This document shows positions 51,682-61,292 of a DNA stretch of 64,000 bases, piece after piece. Origin of the DNA: Arthrobacter globiformis (GTDB lineage: Bacteria > Actinomycetota > Actinomycetes > Actinomycetales > Micrococcaceae); contig NZ_JAUSYZ010000001.1 of NCBI RefSeq assembly GCF_030817195.1, positions 5,022,001-5,086,000 on the forward strand. Direction: 5' to 3'. The notes under the pieces are model-generated. The model did not search any database. It was given only the letters and a program-made list of their open reading frames with translations, and had not been told where the DNA came from. Position numbers and translations under genes: made by a program. Positions within the stretch are counted from its first letter, which is position 1. Each line of letters begins with the position of its first letter.

Positions 51682-51930
51682 GGGAAATCCTTACTGCAGA
51701 AAGCTGGTGACGCTCGGGACTCTCCCAACGTACGCGCCGCCGGCTGGCCGCAGGTTTAGGGCGAAGTGAACGTCAGGCGAAGTTTGCGCCGCAGATCCCG
51801 CAGGGACAAAACAGGACCAAAACGGGAGAGCCCGACGGCGGGCGGCGGCAAATTTGAGGGCCCCTCCCGCCCGACTAAGATGGATCAGATAACCTGCAGA
51901 TTTTCGACCTGCCGAAAGTAGCGCGCACCC

Positions 51931-54900
51931 ATGCCTTCCCAACCGGACGACAGTGCGGCACTGGCAATCCAGACCCCCGCGATCAACGACCGCTCCCTCG
52001 CGGCCGGGCTCGCCTATGCCATGGGCGGCCGCGTCTCCGGGATCTCGTTCGACTCCGCCACCGGCCTGATGCTCGGCAAGGTCCGCGGCGGCTCCGAGGT
52101 GCCGTACTCCACCACGGCCAAGCTGGTCCGCAAGGGCGGCGGCTGGAGCTGCACAGTGGGCGTCTGCAGCTGTCCGGTCCGCAAGGACTGCAAGCACGTG
52201 GCCGCGCTCCTGTTCGCGGCCGAGGACAACGCGGCCGTGCGGGTGCAGTTGCTGTCCCCCGCCGACGTCTCGCGGGTGTCGCGGGAAAAGTCCATGCCGG
52301 CGCTCTCGGACTGGGAGCAGGCGCTCAGCCCCCTGATTTCGCAGGCCGGCCCCGCCCAGCAAAGCGGCGGCACTCCCCTGGCACTGCAGTTCGAGGTGGA
52401 GGAACCGGCCCCGCATTTCTCCTACACGGGCCGCCGGGATCCGCTCCGCAGCGTCCGCCAGCTCAAGGCCCGCCCGGTGATCATGGGCACCAAGGGCAAA
52501 TGGATCCGTGGCGACGTCTCGTGGAACACGCTGAGCTACCTGAGCTTCAAGCGCGAGTGCAACCAGGCCCACGTGGAGTGGATGCAAGCCTTCCTCGCCG
52601 CGCACACCGCCGGCGCGAACCGCGCGTACTCGTCGTCGTCCCTGTGGCTGGGGCTGAACACCTTCGCCGGTAAGAACCTGTGGGGCCTGCTGGAGGAAGC
52701 CCGGCAGATCGGCGTCGCGTTGGTGCACAGCCGCGGCCAGGACCCCGTGAACGTCGCGGCGGAGCCTGCGGCGGTGGGCCTCAACCTGGGCCGCTACGGA
52801 AGTGATAACCAGGAGGGGGGCCTGGAGCTCGCGTCCACCATTACTGTCGACGGCACCGAGGTTGATCCGGCGTCGGTGGGCACCATCGGCCGCCCGGCGC
52901 ACGGCATTTTCCTCACCTCCGGCGGGGACACGCTGCCGGGAGTCGCCGCGGACGAAACCATCACCCTCGCCCCGCTGGAGGGCGGACTGAGCGAGGAGCT
53001 CCTGGCCTTCGTCACGGCGGGCAGCACGCTGCACATCCCGGCACGGGATGAGGGGCGCTTCCTCACCGGCTTCTACCCCAAGCTCAAGCAGACCGCACGG
53101 GTGACGGCGGCGGACGAGTCCGTCCAGCTGCCCGAGCTCGCCGTCCCGACGCTCTCGCTGCTGGCCAACTACGGCACCGACCACCGAGTGCGCCTGCACT
53201 GGGAATGGCACTACAAGTCCGGCACCATCGTCACCGCCCAGCCGCTCTGGCGCCACCCCGGCGACCACGGCTACCGTGACGATCCGGCCGAAGCCCGGAT
53301 CCTGGAGGCTGTGGGCCAGCCGTGGGACGCGGTGCCCAAGCTCGGCGAATCAGCCCCCGGCGGCTGGGGCACGCCGCGGCTCGCGGCCACCGCTGAGCTG
53401 AGCGGACTGGACACCCTCGCTTTCACGGAGGAGGTGCTCCCCCGGCTGCGGAACACGCCCGGCGTGGACGTGGACACCTCGGGCGACATCGCGGACTACC
53501 GGGAGGCCGAAGAGGCGCCGGTGGTGGCGATTTCCACGAAGGCCACTGACCAGCGCGACTGGTTCGACCTTGGCATCGTGATCACCCTCGAGGGCCAGCC
53601 GGTGTCCTTTGCGGCCCTCTTCTCCGCCCTCGCCGCAGGACAGACGCGCATGCTCCTGCCCAGCGGCGCCTACTTCTCCCTTGACCTTCCGGAGCTGCAC
53701 CAGCTGCGGGCCCTGATCGACGAGGCCCGCAGTCTTCAGGACAACAAGGACGCCCCGCTGCAGATCAGCCGCTTCCAGGCCGGCCTGTGGGATGAGCTTG
53801 CCCAGCTGGGGATCGTGGACGAGCAGGCGGCAGCCTGGCGCGAGGCGGTGGGCGGCCTGCTGAAGGACGGAGTCCAGGGCCTGCCGCTGCCGGCCACCCT
53901 CAACGCCGAGCTGCGCCCGTACCAGCTGGAGGGCTACAACTGGCTGAGCTTCCTGTACCGCCACAGCCTCGGCGGTGTGCTCGCCGACGACATGGGCCTG
54001 GGAAAGACCGTGCAGGCGCTGGCACTGATGTGCGCGGCCAAGGAACATGCCGCATCTTCCGCGTCTTCCGGGGACGTTAAGGACACGGACGCCACAACAG
54101 CGGACGACGGCGGGACGCCGTTTTTGGTGGTGGCCCCCACCAGCGTCGTGGGCAACTGGGAGGCCGAGGCCGCCCGCTTCGCGCCCGGCCTTACGGTCCG
54201 TGCCGTCGGCGAAACGTTCGCCAAGAGCGGCGCCGATCCCGCCGAGGCCATGGCCGGTGCGGACATCGTCATCACGTCCTACGCACTGTTCCGGATCGAC
54301 TACGAATCCTATGCTGGACGCCGCTGGGCCGGGCTGGTGCTGGACGAGGCCCAGTTCGTCAAGAACCACCAGTCCAAGGCCTACCAGTGCGCGCGCAAGC
54401 TTCCGGCGGCATTCAAGCTGGCCATCACCGGCACCCCGCTGGAGAACAACCTCATGGAGTTCTGGGCCCTGACGTCCATCGTGGCGCCCGGGTTGTTCGC
54501 CAGCCCTTCGCGGTTCGCGGAGTATTACCAGAAGCCGGTGGAAAAGAACGGCGACAAGGGGCAGCTGGACAAGCTCCGCCGTCGGGTCCGTCCGCTCATG
54601 ATGCGCCGCACCAAGGAGCAGGTCATCAAGGACCTGCCGCCCAAGCAGGAACAGGTCCTTGAGGTGGTGCTCAACCCGCGGCACCAGAAGGTCTACCAGA
54701 CCCACCTGCAGCGCGAGCGGCAAAAGATCCTGGGCCTCATCGAGGACGTGAACAAGAACCGCTTCACCATCTTCCAGTCGCTGACACTGCTGCGCCAGCT
54801 CAGCCTGGACGCCTCGCTGGTGGATGAGTCCCTGTCCGGCGTGCGGTCGAGCAAGCTGGACGTGCTGTTCGAACAGCTGGAGGACCTCGTGGCCGAGGGC

Positions 54901-55353
54901 CACCGCGCCCTCATTTTCAGCCAGTTCACCGGCTTCCTCGGCAAGGTCCGCGAGCGCCTCATCGAGGAGAACATCGAGTTCTGCTACCTCGACGGCGGCA
55001 CCCGGAACCGTACCGACGTCGTCAACGAGTTCAAGAACGGCAGCGCACCGGTGTTCCTGATCAGCCTCAAGGCCGGCGGATTCGGCCTCAACCTGACCGA
55101 GGCAGACTACGTGTTCCTGCTCGACCCGTGGTGGAACCCGGCGTCAGAGGCGCAGGCGGTGGACCGCACGCACCGCATCGGCCAGGCCAGGAATGTCATG
55201 GTGTACCGGCTGGTGGCCAAGGACACCATCGAGGAGAAGGTCATGGCGCTCAAGGCCAAGAAGTCGCAGCTGTTCGCGGACGTGATGGAGGGGGATGCCC
55301 TCTCAGGCGGTGCGCTCACGGCGGAGGACCTGGCGGGGCTCTTCAAGGACTGA
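51931..55353 (+). CDS. SNF2-family helicase with SWIM zinc finger
   Basis: 1140-residue DNA-dependent ATPase. An N-terminal SWIM zinc finger (VGVCSCPVRKDCKHVAALL, about 75-92) is followed by a long bacterial SNF2-associated region, then the Snf2 motor: motif I LADDMGLGKTVQALAL (about 684-699), motif II DEAQ, III ITGTPLENN, and the helicase-C part with IFSQFTGFL, FLISLKAGGFGLNLTEADYV and DRTHRIGQ. An Ala/Ser/Asp-rich insertion (about 705-730) lies between motifs I and Ia. Such proteins act in transcription recycling or DNA repair; the exact role is open. Its 3' end overlaps the convergent gene by 51 bases. Confidence 0.9.
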   Translation: MPSQPDDSAALAIQTPAINDRSLAAGLAYAMGGRVSGISFDSATGLMLGKVRGGSEVPYSTTAKLVRKGGGWSCTVGVCSCPVRKDCKHVAALLFAAEDNAAVRVQLLSPADVSRVSREKSMPALSDWEQALSPLISQAGPAQQSGGTPLALQFEVEEPAPHFSYTGRRDPLRSVRQLKARPVIMGTKGKWIRGDVSWNTLSYLSFKRECNQAHVEWMQAFLAAHTAGANRAYSSSSLWLGLNTFAGKNLWGLLEEARQIGVALVHSRGQDPVNVAAEPAAVGLNLGRYGSDNQEGGLELASTITVDGTEVDPASVGTIGRPAHGIFLTSGGDTLPGVAADETITLAPLEGGLSEELLAFVTAGSTLHIPARDEGRFLTGFYPKLKQTARVTAADESVQLPELAVPTLSLLANYGTDHRVRLHWEWHYKSGTIVTAQPLWRHPGDHGYRDDPAEARILEAVGQPWDAVPKLGESAPGGWGTPRLAATAELSGLDTLAFTEEVLPRLRNTPGVDVDTSGDIADYREAEEAPVVAISTKATDQRDWFDLGIVITLEGQPVSFAALFSALAAGQTRMLLPSGAYFSLDLPELHQLRALIDEARSLQDNKDAPLQISRFQAGLWDELAQLGIVDEQAAAWREAVGGLLKDGVQGLPLPATLNAELRPYQLEGYNWLSFLYRHSLGGVLADDMGLGKTVQALALMCAAKEHAASSASSGDVKDTDATTADDGGTPFLVVAPTSVVGNWEAEAARFAPGLTVRAVGETFAKSGADPAEAMAGADIVITSYALFRIDYESYAGRRWAGLVLDEAQFVKNHQSKAYQCARKLPAAFKLAITGTPLENNLMEFWALTSIVAPGLFASPSRFAEYYQKPVEKNGDKGQLDKLRRRVRPLMMRRTKEQVIKDLPPKQEQVLEVVLNPRHQKVYQTHLQRERQKILGLIEDVNKNRFTIFQSLTLLRQLSLDASLVDESLSGVRSSKLDVLFEQLEDLVAEGHRALIFSQFTGFLGKVRERLIEENIEFCYLDGGTRNRTDVVNEFKNGSAPVFLISLKAGGFGLNLTEADYVFLLDPWWNPASEAQAVDRTHRIGQARNVMVYRLVAKDTIEEKVMALKAKKSQLFADVMEGDALSGGALTAEDLAGLFKD

Positions 55354-55767
55354 GGATCCCCCGGAAGACATCGCTGCGGCCGGGGCGGGCCGGAGCCCGA
55401 AGGTGGTCCGCCTGCTGAACCACCTTCCCAGGGCCTTGCCCTTGCCCTTCCACCAGCTGTCCTCATCCGTGTCGGTGCGCCATCGGTAGATCAGCACCAC
55501 CAGCACAAACATCCCGGCTGTAACGCTCGGCCACACGCCGGAGGCAGCATCGAGCAGCGCCCTCACCGCGACGGCAAGGATCGCCGGCGGGGCCAGGGTG
55601 CGGAAGACCGTGTTGGCCAGGTACCGCCGGTGGGAGCGCGGCACGGAGAGCAGGCGGACCATGTCGGAACAGGCGCAGACCACCACCACAGCCTGTCCCA
55701 GCGTGAGCAGGATGGACCCTGTCAGGGACCCGGCGAACTGTACCGCCGAGACCAGTCCGGAACTCAT
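55303..55767 (-). CDS. Hypothetical two-to-three-helix membrane protein
   Basis: About 154 residues from ATG 55767 (a longer frame begins with an Arg/Lys run). Helices near 11-35, 52-70 and 74-92, followed by a basic tail with RTDTDEDSWWKGKGKALGRWF. No family recognised. The last 17 codons run antisense to the end of the SNF2 gene, which is unusual but keeps both frames open. Confidence 0.55.
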   Translation of the reverse strand: MSSGLVSAVQFAGSLTGSILLTLGQAVVVVCACSDMVRLLSVPRSHRRYLANTVFRTLAPPAILAVAVRALLDAASGVWPSVTAGMFVLVVLIYRWRTDTDEDSWWKGKGKALGRWFSRRTTFGLRPAPAAAMSSGGSSVLEEPRQVLRRERTA

Positions 55768-55941
55768 GGCCTGCACCGTTCCATGTCGTCTCCTCCGTCG
55801 CTTGCGCTTCTGTTGGCACAGCCGCCTGCGCCACTCCTGCACCGCCTGGGTGTGTCAGACCATTCAAGGCTGCGCCGCCAGGCATGTCACGAGGGCCGGC
55901 TACTCGTCTTTGCCGCCAGCATCACTCGCCTCCACCCACCG

Positions 55942-55984
55942 GTACGCAGTTCGGCGGTCGTTGACTGGCCGCCGAACTGCGTAC
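55942..55984. terminator. 16-bp perfect hairpin after the SulP-CA gene
   Basis: Arms 55942-55957 and 55969-55984 pair fully around an 11-base loop, 29 bases past the SulP-carbonic anhydrase stop. Confidence 0.7.
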
Positions 55985-56012
55985 TTCATTCAGATGTGGT
56001 TTGGCGCGCTCG

Positions 56013-58361
56013 TCAGGCCGGGGACAGCTCCTCGGCCCGCGGCAGCGGATCCAAGTGGCTGATGCCGGTGGGCGTGATCTGCAGGACCCGGGCCGTGGCG
56101 ATGTCATAGAACAGCCCCGTCACATGGACGTGACCGCTCCGGACGGCGTCCTGCAAGCTGGCGTGCCGTTGCAGCCGCTCGAGCTGGACGGCAACGTTGA
56201 CCATGGCCAGCTGGTCCACCGCGCCGTACCCGGCCTGCTCGGCGGCAATCCGGACGGGGTGGCCGGCATGGAACGACTCGAGGCTCGGCCGGCCGTGCTC
56301 CAGCCAGGACTCGACCGGGCAACGCTCCTCCTGCCCTTCCGGGCTCTGGTCTGCGGCCTTCTGGTCTGCGGCTTTCTGGTTTGCGCCAGGTCCGGCGAGC
56401 AGGGCGGTCATGGCTCCGCAGCTGGAGTGGCCGCACACCACCACCGACGTGACGGACAGCTCGTCGAGGGCGAACTTCAGGGATGCCTCAACCGACGGTT
56501 CGAGGCGGCCGCTCCCCACTACGTTGCCCACGTTCCGGACCGTGAACAGGTCCCCCGGGCCGCTGCTGGTGATCAGGTTGGGCACCAGCCGGGAGTCGGC
56601 GCAGGTGATGAACAGCGTGTCGGGATCCTGGAAGGTGGACAGTTCCTGGACGTGCGGGCGGAGCAGGTGGGCGTGGCGGCGGTGGTAGCTGTCCACGCCG
56701 TTGAGCACCGAGCGCACCGGTGCCGGGACGTGCCCGGCGGCCTCTGCGGCCAGCGGTGCGGTGTTCCGCTGCCAGCTCCGCCACGGCGCGAAGCCGCCGC
56801 GCAGCGCGGAGCGCGATGATCCGCGGGCGGGAGTTCCCGCCAGGGCGGCGTGCAGGGTGGCGGTGCCGGTTTCCTCGATCTCGACGCTGCCGCCATTATT
56901 GACGTGCCTCACGCGCCAGGCCTCCAGGGTGTCGTGGACCGGGTGGTCCAGGTAGTCGACGTCGAGCTCCACCGTGACGTGGGCCGCTGGCGGAACCGCG
57001 GCCAGCACCTTGCTCAGGCGGGGAAGCGACAGGAACGTGCAGGACCCGTCGATGACCACCCGCCAGCGGCCTTCAGCCGCACCGCCGAGGGGCTCCGCGT
57101 GGATGCTGGCCCGGACCACGCGCCATACGACCAGCAGCACAGCCAGGGCGAGCCCGATCAGCACCCCGGCGAGAAGGTTGACGAACACCACGGTGAGCAG
57201 CGTGGCGGCGTAGACGGCCAGGTCACCGGTGACACGCGCCGTCTGGAAATCGGCCACCTTCACGAGCCGGATGCCGATCATGATGAGCAGCCCGGCGAGC
57301 ACGGCCTCGGGCACCAGCTGGATGACTCCCGCCAGCAGCAGCGAAAAGACCAGCACCCAGATGCCGTGCAGGATGGCAGACTTGCGGGTCCGCGCGCCCG
57401 CCTCAAGGTTGGTGGCGCTGCGCACGATCACGCCGGTGACGGGAAGCCCGCCCAGCATGCCCGACGTCACGTTGGCGGCGCCCTGGCCGAGAAGCTCGCG
57501 GTTGAAATCCGTACGCTCGCCGTGGTGCATCTTGTCGACGGCGACGGCGGACAGCAGCGACTCCACGCTGGCCACCAGGGCGATGGTGACAACGCCCACC
57601 GCGATGGCGGTCCACTCCCCCTGCGGCAGGTGCGGAAGCGAGAGGGCATCCAGCAGCGACCCGTCAAAGGTGATCCGGTCGACGTCGGAATTGAAGGGCA
57701 GCGACAGCAGGGTTGCTGCCACAACGGCAACGAGCGGACCGGGCACCCGGCGGAGTGCGGCCGGCATGTACTTCCATCCGGCGAGCAGCGCGATGACCAC
57801 AGCCCCCAGGAAGGCGGCCTGCGGGTCGACGGCTGCCAGGCTGTCCGGCAGGGCCAGGATGTTGTGCAGTGCGGCTTCGCCCGCTTCGGCGCCGAGCATC
57901 ACGTGCAGCTGCTGCAGGACGATGATGATGCCGATGCCGGCAAGCATGGCATGCACCACCACGGGTGCGATGGCCAGCGCGACGCGTCCCACCCGTGCCA
58001 TCCCCAGCAGGACCTGCAGAACCCCGGCCGCCACGGTGATGGCACAGGTGACGGGCCAGCCGAACTGTTCGATGAGGCCGGCGACGATGACCGTCAGGCC
58101 CGCAGCGGGGCCGCTGACCTGCAGCGGTGCTCCGCCCAGGCTGCCGGCCACGATGCCGCCGACTGCGGCCGCGATCAGTCCGGCCATGACCGGGGCGCCC
58201 GACGCCGCGGCGATGCCGAGCGACAGCGGAACGGCAACGAGGAACACCACGAGGGAGGCCGGCAGGTCCCAGCGAAGGCCCGCCGTCAGGCGTGCCAGGA
58301 CTGGTATCCGGCTCCTGCCGGGGTGGATGGGGTCTGGATCCATGGCGGCTGGGGAGGGCAT
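56013..58361 (-). CDS. SulP anion transporter fused to beta-carbonic anhydrase
   Basis: 782 residues. N-terminal ~400 residues: SulP/SLC26 membrane domain with LRWDLPASLVVFLVAVPLSLGIA, ANVTSGMLGGLPVTGVIVRS and about 11-12 helices. Residues ~430-520 carry a STAS-like segment. C-terminal ~220 residues are a beta-class carbonic anhydrase with zinc ligands in CADSRLVPN and HSSCGAM. ATG 58361 is preferred for its AAGGA site. The fusion suggests bicarbonate uptake tied to CO2/HCO3- conversion at the membrane. A small AADQKAADQ-type repeat lies in the anhydrase. Confidence 0.9.
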   Translation of the reverse strand: MPSPAAMDPDPIHPGRSRIPVLARLTAGLRWDLPASLVVFLVAVPLSLGIAAASGAPVMAGLIAAAVGGIVAGSLGGAPLQVSGPAAGLTVIVAGLIEQFGWPVTCAITVAAGVLQVLLGMARVGRVALAIAPVVVHAMLAGIGIIIVLQQLHVMLGAEAGEAALHNILALPDSLAAVDPQAAFLGAVVIALLAGWKYMPAALRRVPGPLVAVVAATLLSLPFNSDVDRITFDGSLLDALSLPHLPQGEWTAIAVGVVTIALVASVESLLSAVAVDKMHHGERTDFNRELLGQGAANVTSGMLGGLPVTGVIVRSATNLEAGARTRKSAILHGIWVLVFSLLLAGVIQLVPEAVLAGLLIMIGIRLVKVADFQTARVTGDLAVYAATLLTVVFVNLLAGVLIGLALAVLLVVWRVVRASIHAEPLGGAAEGRWRVVIDGSCTFLSLPRLSKVLAAVPPAAHVTVELDVDYLDHPVHDTLEAWRVRHVNNGGSVEIEETGTATLHAALAGTPARGSSRSALRGGFAPWRSWQRNTAPLAAEAAGHVPAPVRSVLNGVDSYHRRHAHLLRPHVQELSTFQDPDTLFITCADSRLVPNLITSSGPGDLFTVRNVGNVVGSGRLEPSVEASLKFALDELSVTSVVVCGHSSCGAMTALLAGPGANQKAADQKAADQSPEGQEERCPVESWLEHGRPSLESFHAGHPVRIAAEQAGYGAVDQLAMVNVAVQLERLQRHASLQDAVRSGHVHVTGLFYDIATARVLQITPTGISHLDPLPRAEELSPA

Positions 58362-58478
58362 ATAAGTCCTTAGCTCGTTCGAAGGGTCCCGATCCACGCT
58401 ATTGACGCCCTGACACAGGCCGCAAGGGGACCGCCCGTGAGAAGAAACACGAGGTCAAGCGGGACATAAAGCGAAAAC

Positions 58479-58488
58479 TAGTGCACTA
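58479..58488. promoter_or_regulatory. Palindrome TAGTGCACTA, GntR-like operator candidate
   Basis: A 10-bp perfect palindrome with a GT-AC core like FadR/GntR sites, about 120 bases upstream of the SulP-CA start in an AT-richer stretch. Confidence 0.3.
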
Positions 58489-58695
58489 ATCCATTCGTTT
58501 GCATAAAGTCCGCAGCACCTCCAAATGCGGTGTTCCCCATGGCGCATGGGCTCCACGCCGGGCAGGAAAACCGGTCGCCGTTCAAGTCACACGGCTTCCA
58601 CGCACGGGTGACCATGTGTTCACCGGAGAAAAGAATTTCCGACGGCGGGTGCCGCGGCCGCCCGGACGGCCACCAGGTCGGTTATTGAGGGCCTG

Positions 58696-58743
58696 TTAAA
58701 CAGCAGTGGACCCGTCCCGGGGGATGGATCCACTGCTGTTTAA
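58696..58743 (-). terminator. 15-bp hairpin ending the sugar-acid operon
   Basis: Arms 58696-58710 and 58729-58743 pair perfectly, with an A/T-rich end giving TTTAACAG after the stem on the minus strand. It lies 20 bases past the apnO-like stop. Confidence 0.75.
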
Positions 58744-58763
58744 GCCGGTGCTGTCAGGCGGCG

Positions 58764-59624
58764 TTAGCGCTTGACGGCGTCCAGCTTCAGCATCTTGGCG
58801 ATGACGCTGTCGAGTTCGGAGTCGTCGAAGATCTTCTTCCAGTCGTCCTTGATGATGGTGTCCTTGCCGTACTGGATGGCGATTTCACAGGCCTCAGAGA
58901 ACGGGTTGGAGCCGCGCAGTGCGTTGGTGAGGGCGATCTGCACGTGGCCGAACAGCATGGCCTTGGCAGCTTCCTCGGGCACGCCGGCGGTGTGGACGGT
59001 CTCGTGCAGCGCTTCGTTGAGCAGGGTGCCGATCATGCAGGCCACGGTCTCCACCAGGGTGGGCTCAAGGATGGCGAGCTGCTTCACGGTGACCCAGTGG
59101 ACGTCGATCACGGGGGCGTAGATGACGCGGATGGTGGCCTCGGCGGCAGCCTTTGTGGCTTCCGAAGCGTCCTCGTCGATCGCGGCGACGACGTTCTGCG
59201 GGGCGCCCTGGCCACCGAAGGTGTCGGCCCATTCTTCCTTGGTGGTGCGCTCCAGGAACACGGACGGGTGGCAGGGGTGGGCCACGGCCTGCACGACGTC
59301 CTCGCGCTGGGCGAGCAGGCCGGCGTAGGCGGCAGCCGGGTCGAGCGTGAGGAGGATGGCGCCCGACTTCATCTGCGGAACGACGCCTTCGGACACGACG
59401 CCCAGGACGGTGTCCGGAACGGCGAGGATTACGACGTCGGCGCCCTTGACGGCTTCGTCGGTGGCGGTGATTTCACGGCCTTCGGCGCGGACGCGGTCCT
59501 GGCCGGCGGGTGAGTTCTCGGAGTAGAACACGGTGTGGCTGGACTTCTGGAGGTTCCGGGAAACGCGCATCCCCATCTTGCCTCCGGCTCCGATCACGGC
59601 GACGGTCAACTGTTCTGCAGACAT
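58764..59624 (-). CDS. apnO: D-apionate oxidoisomerase-like dehydrogenase
   Basis: 286 residues. Rossmann N terminus TVAVIGAGGKMGMRVSRNL binds NAD; the rest belongs to the phosphogluconate-dehydrogenase-C-like family (VAHPCHPSVF, LAILEPTLVETVACMIGTLL, LFGHVQIALTNALRG). ApnO enzymes of this type convert D-apionate to 3-oxo-isoapionate. Last gene of the operon, one base after the TIM-barrel gene. The symbol rests on family likeness and operon logic, not on a search. Confidence 0.7.
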   Translation of the reverse strand: MSAEQLTVAVIGAGGKMGMRVSRNLQKSSHTVFYSENSPAGQDRVRAEGREITATDEAVKGADVVILAVPDTVLGVVSEGVVPQMKSGAILLTLDPAAAYAGLLAQREDVVQAVAHPCHPSVFLERTTKEEWADTFGGQGAPQNVVAAIDEDASEATKAAAEATIRVIYAPVIDVHWVTVKQLAILEPTLVETVACMIGTLLNEALHETVHTAGVPEEAAKAMLFGHVQIALTNALRGSNPFSEACEIAIQYGKDTIIKDDWKKIFDDSELDSVIAKMLKLDAVKR

Positions 59625-59625
59625 T

Positions 59626-60444
59626 TCATTTGCTCCTTAGGAAATCGAGGCTTTGCTTGGTCCACTGGTTTTCGAGGCGGATAGTTTCGTCCTCGGAGTC
59701 CTGCCACGGCAGCCAGTGTTCGACGATCTGGTTGATGTTTCTTTCTTTGGGCTGGAGCTTCCGGACCATGTAGTCGTAGTCCAGAAGGCCTTCGCCGAGC
59801 GGCGCGCCGGAGTATGTGAACCCGACCCACCCCTCCTTGCGGCTGAACGCAAAGTCTTTGATGTGCATGTTCAGGACATGGGGTGCGACGGCGTCAATCA
59901 CCTCACGCGGCGGCTCCAGGGCCGCCACGGTATTGGCCGGGTCGCTGCAGATGCCCAGGTACAGGCTTCCGACGCGCTCCACGACCTCCATGATCCGGGA
60001 GGTCGGGACCTGCTCGTAGGTCTCCACCGCGATCCGCACCCCGGCCGCCTTGAACTCGGGCAGGACCTCGCTGAAGATCTCCACCGCCTCGTCCGCCGTC
60101 GGGGTGTGGCCCGGGGTGTTGAACATGGTCCGCAGCAGCGGCGCCCCGAGGATCCTGGCGATGTGCAGGAACTTCCGCAGGTGCTCCGGCCGGATCCCCT
60201 TGGTGCCCAGCTCGAGGCTGATCCCGAGCGAGTCGGCGGTGGCCCGCACGGCCCGCAGTTCCTCCTCGGTCATGGTTTCCAGCGGTGCGTAGTCGCAGAT
60301 CTGGAACAGGTCCACGCCCAGGGCCGCGGTCCGCTCCAGCGCCTCGTGGATGCTCAGCGGCTTGCTGACCCGATCCGAAAGCTGCCAGAAGAAGGCGTAG
60401 CTGCTCAGGCCAATCCGTGAACCCTGGCCAACCGTGGCGTTCAT
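59626..60444 (-). CDS. Sugar isomerase/epimerase-type TIM barrel, OiaC candidate
   Basis: 272 residues of the xylose-isomerase/AP-endonuclease-2 barrel: RIGLSSYAFFWQLSDRV at the start, Glu/His/Asp metal-site strands (ELGTKGI, VRIAVETYEQVPTS, GICSDPANT, HVLNMHIKDF) in canonical order. Families of this fold isomerise or decarboxylate small sugars. In an operon with ApnO, kinase and tetrulose-phosphate isomerases the best candidate is 3-oxo-isoapionate decarboxylase, giving L-erythrulose and CO2. The start overlaps the previous stop by ATGA. Confidence 0.65.
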   Translation of the reverse strand: MNATVGQGSRIGLSSYAFFWQLSDRVSKPLSIHEALERTAALGVDLFQICDYAPLETMTEEELRAVRATADSLGISLELGTKGIRPEHLRKFLHIARILGAPLLRTMFNTPGHTPTADEAVEIFSEVLPEFKAAGVRIAVETYEQVPTSRIMEVVERVGSLYLGICSDPANTVAALEPPREVIDAVAPHVLNMHIKDFAFSRKEGWVGFTYSGAPLGEGLLDYDYMVRKLQPKERNINQIVEHWLPWQDSEDETIRLENQWTKQSLDFLRSK

Positions 60445-61292
60445 GCCCGGCCCCCAACGGGTTCCAGCAGCGCGGGTTCCAGCAGGCCGGGCTCCGTGAG
60501 TCCAAGACGGGCCGCGGCCTCATCCAGGATGTCCCGCACCGCGGACGGGTTGTGGGCGAAGCGGCCCAGGAACAGTCCGGTGACGGCGGGGCCGAGCTGG
60601 CTGATGAGGCCGGGGCCGGCGCTGCCGCCGTAAATGACCCGGCTGTCTTCCTGGCCCGGGCGGCTGCGCAGGTGGGCGTCCAGGCCGGTGATGACTTCGC
60701 TGATGAACTCCGGCGACGCCGGTTCGGCTGCGCCGATGGCCCACTGCGGCTCGTAGGCCACGATGGTGCGCCCGGTGCTGCCGAGGCTTCCGGCACGGTT
60801 CAGGACGCCGTCAATTTCACGGATGCAGTACTTGACGGCATCCGCCGCGGTGCCGCGGCCGGGTTCTCCCACGCACAGCACCGGGGTGAGGCCGTTGCGG
60901 TAGGCGGCAGCGGTCTTCAGCCCGATTACGTCGTCGTCCTCACCGAAGATGCGGCGCCGCTCGGCGTGGCCCACCTCGGCGTACCGGCCGCCGGTTTCGG
61001 CCACCATCTTGCCGCTGACCTCGCCGGTGAAGGCTCCTTCGTCCTCCCAGAAAATATCTTGGGCACCGGCGGCCGCCCCGGCGGCGGACATGATCCGCGC
61101 GCACTCGGGCAGCACCGGATGTGCCGGCAGGGCGAACAGTTCAATGTCGCCGCTGCGGACGGCCGGGTGGGCCGAGGCGATCCCCGCCACGTCCCGGCAC
61201 CAGTCCAGGGTGCGCTCGTAGCCGAAGTACATCTTCAGGCTGACGCCGATGATGGCTTTGGGCTTGGAGGCCTTGTTAGCAGAAAGTGACAC
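60441..61292 (-). CDS. lerI: Triosephosphate-isomerase-like, L-erythrulose-1-P isomerase candidate
   Basis: 283 residues of TIM family: GVSLKMYFGY in place of the usual NWK-type Lys strand, VGHAERR for the catalytic-His region and VAYEPQWAIG, whose Glu is the catalytic base; the phosphate loop is IYGGSAGPG. It is longer and divergent from housekeeping TpiA. LerI/EryH-type relatives convert L-erythrulose 1-phosphate to D-erythrulose 4-phosphate. Overlaps the RpiB-like gene by 17 bases. Confidence 0.75.
   Translation of the reverse strand: MSLSANKASKPKAIIGVSLKMYFGYERTLDWCRDVAGIASAHPAVRSGDIELFALPAHPVLPECARIMSAAGAAAGAQDIFWEDEGAFTGEVSGKMVAETGGRYAEVGHAERRRIFGEDDDVIGLKTAAAYRNGLTPVLCVGEPGRGTAADAVKYCIREIDGVLNRAGSLGSTGRTIVAYEPQWAIGAAEPASPEFISEVITGLDAHLRSRPGQEDSRVIYGGSAGPGLISQLGPAVTGLFLGRFAHNPSAVRDILDEAAARLGLTEPGLLEPALLEPVGGRA

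Larger units (their letters stand above)
58362..58763. other. 402-base intergenic region
   Basis: It contains the SulP promoter region, the palindrome TAGTGCACTA (58479-58488), several short hairpins (for example CCATGGCGCATGG near 58537) and the terminator of the sugar-acid operon. No open frame with family likeness. Confidence 0.6.
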
